From: Sporocytophaga myxococcoides
Lineage (GTDB): Bacteria; Bacteroidota; Bacteroidia; Cytophagales; Cytophagaceae
DNA length: 64,000 bases
Assembly: GCF_000775915.1 (NCBI RefSeq)
Contig: NZ_BBLT01000002.1
Coordinates: 310,001-374,000, forward strand
Reading direction: 5' to 3'
In this document: one piece after another, positions 8,769 to 15,530 of the stretch
Layout: each line of letters opens with the position of its first letter
Position numbering within the stretch: position 1 is the stretch's first letter
Position numbers and translations under genes: made by a program
The notes under the pieces: model-generated
Databases searched by the model: none
What the model was told of the DNA's origin: nothing
The model's input: the letters and a program-made list of their open reading frames with translations, nothing else

Positions 8769-9908
8769 TTATTTTACAAGCATTTTAGACATTACAGATT
8801 TGAAAGCTTTCAAGAATAAGTCTGCTTCTTCTTTAGTGATATTTAAAGCAGGAAGTATTCTCATCGTATTTTTGTCAGAAGAAGATCCAGTGAATATTTT
8901 ATGATCGTCAAGAAGTGAATTTCTCACCGCGGCACATGGAATTTCAAGTTCAACACCAATCATTAATCCAAGGCCTCTTATTTCTTTTACACCTGATATC
9001 TTTTTCAATTCAGTCATAAGGTAGTTGCCTATGTTTTCTGAATTTGAAAGAAGGTTTTCATCTTTAATCACATCAAGAACTGCTATACCAGCAGCACATG
9101 CAAGGTGGTTCCCTCCGAAAGTAGTACCAAGCATTCCGTGTACAGCTTTGAATTCAGGGCTAATCAATACTCCGGCGATAGGGAACCCGTTACCCATACC
9201 CTTCGCAACGGTGATAAGGTCGGCTTTTACTCCAGAATATTGGTGTGCAAAGAACTTACCGCTTCTTCCGTATCCCGATTGCACTTCGTCAAGTATAAGA
9301 ACAGATTTAAATTTTTTGCAAAGCTCTTCTATCTTTTTAAGGAAAGGAGTACTTGGAATCTGAACGCCTCCGACACCCTGAATACCTTCAATGATAACAG
9401 CTGCCACATCTTCATTCATGTTCTTTTCAAATGCTTCGATGTCATTGAAAGGAAGGAATTGAATGTTTTCAGTTTTGTTTACAGGTGCCTGCATAGAGCT
9501 ACCATCAGTAGCAGCAACTGCAAGAGAAGTTCTGCCATGGAAGCTTTTACTGAAGCTGATGATTTTTTTTCTTCCTGTGTGGAAAGAAGCAAGTTTCAAT
9601 GCATTTTCATTGGCTTCTGCTCCTGAATTTACAAGGAAAAGATCATAATTGTCGTATCCGGAAAGCTTACCGAGTTTTTCTGCCAATTCGCTTTGCACAG
9701 AAATAACAACAGAGTTGGAATAAAAGGCAATGTTATTCAGCTGTTCGGTAATCTTTTTTACATAATGCGGATGTGTATGTCCGATGGAGATAACGGCATG
9801 GCCACCATAAAGGTCCAGGTATTCAGTTCCTTGTTTGTCCCAAAGCTTAATTCCCTGAGCTTTTACAGGCTCCACATTAAGGAGAGGATAGACGTCGAAT
9901 AGTTTCAT
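8769..9908 (-). CDS. argD: N-acyl-ornithine aminotransferase (class III, PLP)
   Basis: PLP-dependent aminotransferase of 379 residues that makes N-acylornithine from the semialdehyde. VNSGAEANENALKLA (about 92-106) binds the cofactor phosphate, LILDEVQSGYGRSGKFFAHQ (about 203-222) carries the PLP Asp, and LITVAKGMGNGFPIAG holds the Schiff-base Lys. Standard size for the family. It is preceded by a 49-bp spacer rich in AAAGCTTAAAG-type repeats and by the four-helix-bundle gene; argF' follows with no gap. Confidence 0.93.
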   Translation of the reverse strand: MKLFDVYPLLNVEPVKAQGIKLWDKQGTEYLDLYGGHAVISIGHTHPHYVKKITEQLNNIAFYSNSVVISVQSELAEKLGKLSGYDNYDLFLVNSGAEANENALKLASFHTGRKKIISFSKSFHGRTSLAVAATDGSSMQAPVNKTENIQFLPFNDIEAFEKNMNEDVAAVIIEGIQGVGGVQIPSTPFLKKIEELCKKFKSVLILDEVQSGYGRSGKFFAHQYSGVKADLITVAKGMGNGFPIAGVLISPEFKAVHGMLGTTFGGNHLACAAGIAVLDVIKDENLLSNSENIGNYLMTELKKISGVKEIRGLGLMIGVELEIPCAAVRNSLLDDHKIFTGSSSDKNTMRILPALNITKEEADLFLKAFKSVMSKMLVK

Positions 9909-9957
9909 GTTTGATCAAGTTAAAAGCTTAAAGTAGAAAGCTTAAAGTTTTAAAGAA

Positions 9958-10311
9958 CTATATATTTACTTTTTTCACTAACCCAATAAGCATTCCTTTT
10001 ATCTCATTTATATTTTGATTTAAAACTTCATGTTCGGTTGTCGAAATGTAGTTAAGATCACGAGATAAAAGTAGGAAATATTCGGTTTCATGAGCAGAGC
10101 CTAGTGCAATCTGAAGGTAATTGGCAAAGTCCTTTTTTGAACTTTTCCCGCATCCTTCCGCAATATTCGCTACTATAGAAGAAACAGATCTTCTTATTTG
10201 AATTGTTAAGCCATAAATTTCCGCTTTGGGAAAATTAGAAGTGATATTATACACTTCCAAAGTGTGTTTATGTGCTTTCTCCCACACTTTGAGATTTCTA
10301 AAGTTTTGCAT
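9958..10311 (-). CDS. Four-helix-bundle protein (S23/IVP family)
   Basis: A 117-residue all-helical protein beginning QNFRNLKVWEKAH, with IRRSVSSIVANIAEG and FANYLQIALGSAHETE, the hallmark blocks of the 23S-rRNA intervening-sequence protein family. The family is common as solitary genes in Bacteroidota and its biochemical role is not established. It is inserted between argC and argD and flanked on both sides by CTTTAAACTTT-like repeats (about 9913-9953 and 10327-10375), which suggests it moved in as a small unit. It has no evident role in arginine synthesis. Confidence 0.85.
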   Translation of the reverse strand: MQNFRNLKVWEKAHKHTLEVYNITSNFPKAEIYGLTIQIRRSVSSIVANIAEGCGKSSKKDFANYLQIALGSAHETEYFLLLSRDLNYISTTEHEVLNQNINEIKGMLIGLVKKVNI

Positions 10312-10359
10312 AGCTGGTTAAAAATTTTTTACTTTGAACTTTAGACTTTAAACTTTCAA

Positions 10360-11331
10360 CTAAAAGTTTGCTGCTTTCAGTCTAAGTCCTTCCGTTTCCT
10401 CCAGACCAAACAACAGGTTCATATTCTGAACTGCTTGTCCTGAAGCCCCCTTCAGAAGATTGTCAATCATGCTCACGATCAACAGATAGTTGTCATGCTT
10501 TTCTATATAGATGATTGTATTGTTTGTGTTTACTACCTGCTTCAGATCGGGATTTACTCTGCTAATGTGAGTAAATGGATGCGAAGCATAATAATTTTCA
10601 TAAAGAGCATAGGCTTCTTCTTGAGTCAAAGTAGACTTCACATGAAGTGTTGCAAATATTCCTCTTGTAAAATCACCACGGAAAGGAATAAAGTTAATTG
10701 CTTTATCCATTCCTGGCTGTAATATTCTTAAGCTTTGTTTAATTTCTTTTAAATGCTGGTGATTGAATGCCTTGTATATAGACATGTTGTTGTTTCTCCA
10801 GCTAAAGTGAGAAGTTGAAGACAGGCTCTGGCCTGCTCCTGTAGATCCGGTTATTGCAGAGATATGAACTTCATCGTGAATTAAACCTTTAGAAGCAAGA
10901 GGAAGAAGACCAAGCTGGATACAGGTAGCAAAACAGCCAGGGTTGGCAATATGATGTCCTTGCTTAATCTGATCTCTCTGTAACTCGGGCAAGCCGTAAA
11001 TAAAGTCGTTACCATCTTTTGCAAGACGGAAGTCCTGACTAAGGTCGATTATTTTTATAGTTGATGCAATCTTGTTTCCTGCAAGGAATTTGGACGCATC
11101 TCCATGACCCACGCAAAGAAATAAAACATCAATAGCATCAGACAATGTTGAAGAAAATTTCAGATCAGTAACACCAAGAAGGTCAGTATGAACCTGAGAG
11201 ATTGGATTACCAGCATTGCTGTTGCTGTGTACAAAGGCAATTTCAACAGAAGGATGGAAAACAAGGATTCTTAAAAGTTCGCCACCTGTGTATCCGGCAC
11301 CACCGACAATTCCTACTTTAATCTTTTTCAT
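10360..11331 (-). CDS. argC: N-acetyl/N-succinyl-gamma-glutamyl-phosphate reductase
   Basis: NADP-dependent reductase of 323 residues forming the N-acylglutamate semialdehyde. GIVGGAGYTGGELLRIL at the N-terminus is the dinucleotide-binding loop, and NPGCFATCIQLGLLPL carries the catalytic Cys. GSTGAGQSLS and FIPFRGDFTRGIFAT are also typical. The frame is open to 11433, but the ATG at 11331 (MKKIKVGIVGG) places the Rossmann loop at the expected position. The upstream 34 codons come from repeat-like spacer and are probably not translated. Confidence 0.93.
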   Translation of the reverse strand: MKKIKVGIVGGAGYTGGELLRILVFHPSVEIAFVHSNSNAGNPISQVHTDLLGVTDLKFSSTLSDAIDVLFLCVGHGDASKFLAGNKIASTIKIIDLSQDFRLAKDGNDFIYGLPELQRDQIKQGHHIANPGCFATCIQLGLLPLASKGLIHDEVHISAITGSTGAGQSLSSTSHFSWRNNNMSIYKAFNHQHLKEIKQSLRILQPGMDKAINFIPFRGDFTRGIFATLHVKSTLTQEEAYALYENYYASHPFTHISRVNPDLKQVVNTNNTIIYIEKHDNYLLIVSMIDNLLKGASGQAVQNMNLLFGLEETEGLRLKAANF

Positions 11332-11512
11332 GATTTTTATTAAATGCGTAAAGCTTAAAGCAAAAAGCTGAAAGAGTTTGTATTCAGTTTTGGCTTTAAG
11401 CTTTAAAATGGTTTTATAATAAATGTAACTCATCTAATCCTCTCCAATCAGGAGAAAGTTTAGAGTTGGTTGTTAACTTTTAGCTTTTAACTTTCGGCTT
11501 TAAGCTTTTAGC

Positions 11513-12697
11513 TTAATTATTCACCTTATGGAAAATCATTGTCTGATTTCCAAAGATTTTAGAGAAACCTTTCACATCTTCACCAGACCATGCATTGTTC
11601 ATTTCCCCATAGCTTCCGAATTTAGAAGACATAAGGTCGTGAGATGATTCAATCCCGATTACATGGAATCTATATGGAGCAATGTATACTTTCACTTTAC
11701 CTGAAACAAATTTCTGAGAATCATCAAGGAATTGCTCTATGTTTCTCATGACAGGCTCAAGGAACTGCCCTTCGTGAACAAAGTTCCCATACCATCCTGA
11801 AAGTTGATCTTTCCAGTAGGTCTGCCATTTTGTTAAAGTGTGTTTCTCAAGCGTGTGGTGTGCTTTGATGATTACCATCGGTGCAGCAGCTTCGAAACCA
11901 ACACGTCCTTTAATACCAATGATGGTATCGCCAACATGAATATCCCTACCTATTCCAAATGGAGCGGCGATATCATTCAATTTAAGGATAGCTTCTACAG
12001 GAGAAAGTTTTTGACCGTTAATGCCAACAAGTTCGCCTTTTTCAAAAGTCAATTCAACTTCTTCTGGTGTTGTTTTTGTAACTTGAGTAGGGAAAGCAGT
12101 TTCAGGAAGATATTGACCTGAAGTAAGAGTTTCTTTTCCTCCGACACTCGTTCCCCAGATACCTTTATTGATAGAGTAAGCAGCTTTGGTCCAGTCGGAA
12201 ACAACTCCTTTGGATTTTAGGTACTCGATTTCTTCCTCTCTTGAAAGTTTCATGTCTCTGATAGGCGTGATAATTCCAACATTCGGAATCAGTATGTTGA
12301 ATATCATGTCAAAGCGTACCTGATCATTTCCTGCTCCTGTGCTACCATGAGCTACAAAGTCAGCATTTAATTGCTTGCAGTAATCAGCTATGGCAGTTGC
12401 CTGAAAAACGCGTTCTGCACTAACAGACAATGGGTATGTGTTATTTTTTAGGATGTTACCGAATATGAGGTACTTAACACAATCTTTGTAAAATTTGTCA
12501 ACCACATCAAGGGTTACGTGGGTTTTTACTCCCAGTTTGTAAGCTTTTGCTTCTATTTCTTTAAGCTCTTCCTTAGTGAAACCACCTGTATTGACGATGG
12601 CGGAATGAATCTCAAGACCTTTCTCTTCTGAAAGATATTTTACACAATAGGAGGTATCGAGCCCTCCGCTAAAAGCCAGTACTACTTTCTTACTCAT
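11513..12697 (-). CDS. argG: Argininosuccinate synthase
   Basis: ATP-dependent ligase of 394 residues joining citrulline and aspartate. AFSGGLDTSYCVKYL (residues 8-22) is the PP-loop nucleotide site; HGSTGAGNDQVRFD (about 116-129) and SINKGIWGTSVGG are substrate-binding blocks. Length and motifs are normal. It lies 65 bp after the GNAT gene, with a long repeat-bearing spacer (11332-11512) before argC. Confidence 0.95.
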   Translation of the reverse strand: MSKKVVLAFSGGLDTSYCVKYLSEEKGLEIHSAIVNTGGFTKEELKEIEAKAYKLGVKTHVTLDVVDKFYKDCVKYLIFGNILKNNTYPLSVSAERVFQATAIADYCKQLNADFVAHGSTGAGNDQVRFDMIFNILIPNVGIITPIRDMKLSREEEIEYLKSKGVVSDWTKAAYSINKGIWGTSVGGKETLTSGQYLPETAFPTQVTKTTPEEVELTFEKGELVGINGQKLSPVEAILKLNDIAAPFGIGRDIHVGDTIIGIKGRVGFEAAAPMVIIKAHHTLEKHTLTKWQTYWKDQLSGWYGNFVHEGQFLEPVMRNIEQFLDDSQKFVSGKVKVYIAPYRFHVIGIESSHDLMSSKFGSYGEMNNAWSGEDVKGFSKIFGNQTMIFHKVNN

Positions 12698-12762
12698 TAG
12701 TGAAAATGCTTAATTCAGCTTTAAATTTAAAGATAAATTTTAAAAACAGGACAAAGGCGACA

Positions 12763-13440
12763 TTAATTTGTCGCCCTTGCTGGAGAAAAAAGAGTCAATA
12801 CTTTTGCCGACATCTTTAAAGCTTTGAGAAGCTTATGATTTTTCAGTCTTTGAAAACGCTCGTAGAGTTTGGATTTTTTTACAAAATCCCATTTTTTCTT
12901 ATTCTTTTCTTCCGGATCGTAAAGCATTCCTGTGCACAGACAGTTTTTGTAGTTCTTGCTTTCCAATATCTGAAAGTTTACGCAGCTTTGACAGCCTTTC
13001 CAGAAGGTTTCGTCATCTGTAAGCTCAGAAAATGTAACCGGGCGATAACCTAATTCAGAGTTAATTTTCATGACAGCAGCGCTGGTTGTAAGGCCGAAAA
13101 GCTTTGCTTCGGGATATTTTTTTCTGGACAGTTCAAATGCCTTCTCTTTGATCTTGGTGGCAAGGCCTTCTTTCCTGAATTCCGGAGATACAATCAATCC
13201 TGAATTGGCAACATATTTATTGTGCGACCAGGTTTCTATATAGCAAAAGCCAGCAAATTTGCCATCCTTAGTGGTGGCAATGACGGCTTTGCCTTCTTCC
13301 ATTTTTTTCTTTATGTATTCAGGATTTCTTTTAGCTATACCGGTACCACGTGCCTTGGCACTTTCTTCCATTTCTTTACAGATTGCCTCTGCAAGAACTT
13401 TGTGTTTTTCCCCAGCAATAGTTACAATAAAATCAGCCAT
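12763..13440 (-). CDS. GNAT acyltransferase, probable N-succinyl/acetylglutamate synthase (first arginine enzyme)
   Basis: A 225-residue protein with a GNAT fold: GLIVSPEFRKEGLATKIKEK is the acyl-CoA pyrophosphate-binding block (V-x-x-x-x-R-x-x-G-L-A). It heads the arg operon, where the pathway needs a glutamate N-acyltransferase and no classical argA or argJ is present. I recall that a GNAT protein in the same place in Bacteroides thetaiotaomicron was assigned as N-succinylglutamate synthase by mutant fitness work. The C-terminal third carries a cysteine group, CQSC plus CLC (about residues 150-170), which may bind a metal. First structural gene after the leader and promoter at 13441-13718. 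Confidence 0.75.
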   Translation of the reverse strand: MADFIVTIAGEKHKVLAEAICKEMEESAKARGTGIAKRNPEYIKKKMEEGKAVIATTKDGKFAGFCYIETWSHNKYVANSGLIVSPEFRKEGLATKIKEKAFELSRKKYPEAKLFGLTTSAAVMKINSELGYRPVTFSELTDDETFWKGCQSCVNFQILESKNYKNCLCTGMLYDPEEKNKKKWDFVKKSKLYERFQRLKNHKLLKALKMSAKVLTLFSPARATN

Positions 13441-13682
13441 TTTTCTGCTCAGATAAAATAAATTGATAAAATTAACCCCGGCTTATATTTAAAAAGCCCT
13501 TTTTAAATATTAAAATGAGTAAAGTGAATTGAGAGCAGAATTACCACATGGGTAATTCAAGAGGTATACCGGCCTAAGGCCTGGGGTTCCTGAATGGTAA
13601 AATTCTTCCTGCACCCATGGTTGTGGGAGTCGAGATGAGGTTAGAATATGTAAAAGTATTTACCATTTCTTATAATAAAAGA
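13441..13682 (-). promoter_or_regulatory. Structured 5' leader of the arginine operon (candidate attenuator or riboswitch)
   Basis: Given the promoter match at 13688-13718, transcription should start near 13682, leaving about 240 nt of leader. Complementary segments: AATGGTAAA (13667-13659) with TTTACCATT (13601-13593); AACCCCAGGC (13588-13579) with GCCGGGGTT (13482-13474, one bulged A); hairpin GAATTACC/GGTAATTC (13558-13538); TTCTGCTC (13540-13533) with GAGCAGAA (13450-13443), which ends two bases before the GNAT start codon; and an 11-bp A/T hairpin (13510-13485). The GAATTACC hairpin and the TTCTGCTC pairing share three bases, so they exclude each other. The second and fourth pairings cross, so they are alternatives or a pseudoknot. 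No known riboswitch class was recognised. Confidence 0.6.
13574..13618 (-). CDS. Putative arginine leader peptide, 14 codons
   Basis: An ATG-initiated ORF inside the arg leader encodes MGAGRILPFRNPRP followed by TAG. Three of the 14 codons are Arg (AGA at codon 5, AGG at 10 and 13). Codon 13 lies in the segment that pairs with GCCGGGGTT near the GNAT start, and codons 7-9 overlap the segment that pairs with the 5' end of the leader. The stop sits in a GGCC-TTA-GGCC hairpin. Ribosome stalling at Arg codons could therefore change leader folding. There is no clear Shine-Dalgarno sequence, and chance occurrence of so short an ORF cannot be excluded. Confidence 0.4.
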   Translation of the reverse strand: MGAGRILPFRNPRP

Positions 13683-13687
13683 AAGCA

Positions 13688-13718
13688 CAAAGTTAAGCTA
13701 AAATGCAGATTTTTCAAA
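13688..13718 (-). promoter_or_regulatory. Promoter of the arginine operon (Bacteroidota type)
   Basis: On the minus strand TTTG (13718-13715), 19 bases, then TAACTTTG (13695-13688), an exact match to the primary sigma factor consensus TTTG-N19-TAnnTTTG. Predicted start of transcription is near 13682. Confidence 0.7.
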
Positions 13719-14093
13719 AAGAGTTCATTGAAAATCTGCAAAAAAATAACTCTAAATATTGCAATACTGTTTGTTTAGCATTTTGAGAATAATCATCCTC
13801 TCATTATCAATTACTTCTTGCGCGGCCCAATTTTTATTTTTCCATAAATAAAAGAAAAAAAACAGGAACAGAAATGGTATACAAGGTATAATAAATAATA
13901 TTTGGTTATAAGCCTATAAAGGCGACTCCTGATATCTGCGAGGATGAGAAGGGCCGGTATAACTGAGAAGTGCTCTTTTTGCAAACTTGATAGGGGCTGC
14001 TGGGCAAATAAATGCTCAATAGGAGGCTAACCTGAAGCACTCCAAGGCTGGTTTTTATTTATATGCCCATCACTTCAAAAATATCTGTCCATG
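13719..14093. other. Intergenic region with a possible structured RNA around 13905-14060
   Basis: There is no ORF. The part from about 13905 to 14060 is less AT-rich than its surroundings and holds several complementary segments. On the plus strand GGTTATAAGCC (from about 13906) can pair with GGCTAACC (around 14025-14032), AGTGCT (about 13968) with AGCACT (about 14036), and TGGGC with GCTCA around a short loop (about 14000-14020). A TATTTTTG match on the minus strand (14083-14076) lacks a good partner at -33. Strand and identity are unresolved; 6S-like or other small RNAs are possible but not recognised. Confidence 0.35.
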
Positions 14094-15266
14094 CTATTGC
14101 TTGATTTTCCTTTGAATCTCTTTTTCTTTTAAAAGGATATAAGCGTTCATCGTTGTGTTGCGGTTGTCTGTGTTTAATTTGATTTTCCATAAATATTTCT
14201 CCGCCTGTAAAACTAAGGGCACTTCACAAATAAACTCCATAGTTCTGGATTCTCCCGGACTAAGGTTTTTGTAACTGTTGCCATCAATTGTACTAATTCC
14301 TTCCGGGATAGCTATTTCATGCATCTGGTTCCCAAAATTATCTTGTACGTTTACATCTCCTTTTATTGATAATTTTTCTTTCGGACAAAAGAATTCCTGA
14401 TTGCAGAGATTGAATATTTTACATGTCAGAATAAAGTATTGTTCGTCACTGGTTAGTTCTCTGGTCCTTTCACCAGGTGTACGGTCCAACCGAAATTTTA
14501 CAGGTCTTATCTCTGCCGAAAGAGCTGTAATTTCAAGATTTCCCATTTTTAAGGTTTTTCCAAGTGTAACAGTATGCTTCAGAATGCTTTGTATGTCCGA
14601 AGTTTGTTGGGATAAGCGTCCTTCTACTGAATCTTTGACCTTAAGCAGGGAAAGAGCCTCTTCAAAGCGTAATTCTCTGATTGCTTTTGAAATCCTTTCT
14701 TCCAGCTTGTAATTTTTTATGTTTTTCGCCGATTTTTTTTTGCTGAAATTCAGAAAGATTTTGTAATCATTTTTTTCAGAAACTACTTTGAAAATTTTTT
14801 CTTCAGAGATCACTACTACAGGCTTTTCCTCCATCAGACTAAAAAGTGCATTTTCAGGATCTGGAATTTTATCTTCATTGCCGCTTATTGAATTCAGCAT
14901 GAAAAAACCTAACTCCCTCATAATCTCTTCTGCATCAGGCTTGTATAGTTTAGTGTATACTATTAAAGTATCTGCTCTTTTTTCCGTTTTCACGATTTCA
15001 TACTTGTATTGTTTTCTTACATTCTTTGGAAGTTTTTTCTTAAGATAATTCTTTCTGTTTATTTCTCTGATGAAAAGATCCCTTGTTTTAATCTTTTGAT
15101 CCTCAGATGATAATAGGTCGTATGCATCATCCGGCCGTGACTCGATATAGGTCAGGTCAAGATAGTTTCTTACAACATCCTCCGGTTTTCTGTGACAACT
15201 GCTAAACCCCACAATATTTGATATTACAAAAAGTAGGTATAAATAAAGCTGTATTTTTTTTTCCAT
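14094..15266 (-). CDS. Hypothetical lipoprotein with C-terminal DUF4352-like domain
   Basis: A 390-residue protein with a type II signal peptide: a hydrophobic stretch at residues 5-22 and a lipobox FSSC placing the lipid-bearing Cys near 24. The middle is Lys/Glu-rich and helical (about 60-215). The C-terminal 150 residues are beta-rich and resemble the Ig-like DUF4352 fold often found in lipoproteins (tentative). I do not recognise a specific function. It stands alone, transcribed from the minus strand, divergent from thrA. Confidence 0.7.
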   Translation of the reverse strand: MEKKIQLYLYLLFVISNIVGFSSCHRKPEDVVRNYLDLTYIESRPDDAYDLLSSEDQKIKTRDLFIREINRKNYLKKKLPKNVRKQYKYEIVKTEKRADTLIVYTKLYKPDAEEIMRELGFFMLNSISGNEDKIPDPENALFSLMEEKPVVVISEEKIFKVVSEKNDYKIFLNFSKKKSAKNIKNYKLEERISKAIRELRFEEALSLLKVKDSVEGRLSQQTSDIQSILKHTVTLGKTLKMGNLEITALSAEIRPVKFRLDRTPGERTRELTSDEQYFILTCKIFNLCNQEFFCPKEKLSIKGDVNVQDNFGNQMHEIAIPEGISTIDGNSYKNLSPGESRTMEFICEVPLVLQAEKYLWKIKLNTDNRNTTMNAYILLKEKEIQRKIKQ

Positions 15267-15530
15267 AACTATTAAAAATGACCAATCGCATTCTTCCTCC
15301 TTAACAGAAGAACTCTGAAAAAATAATTAATGTTAAGGCGCATTATATCGTGTTGAAAATTACTCTGATATAAGGTTGACCTTAAGGTTTTTTTTGATTT
15401 CAGAAAATATTTTATTAGTTGGCTGGCAGGATTTTGAATTAAAAAAACTAAAAACTTGGGACGGGAGGTTCAAAATCTTAACTTTGCCCGATTATTTATT
15501 GGATAAATTGTAATTCGGAATCTAGAGGTA

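Noticed and set aside
9105-9626. 173-codon plus-strand ORF across argD
   Set aside because: It is antisense to argD, which has clear PLP-enzyme motifs; composition fits a shadow frame.
13441-13682. Known riboswitch (SAM, TPP, cobalamin, THF) in the arginine leader
   Set aside because: None of the conserved core motifs of these classes could be matched on either strand.
15267-15530. Thr/Ile-rich leader peptide or attenuator before thrA
   Set aside because: No short ORF rich in Thr or Ile codons and no terminator/antiterminator pair was found.
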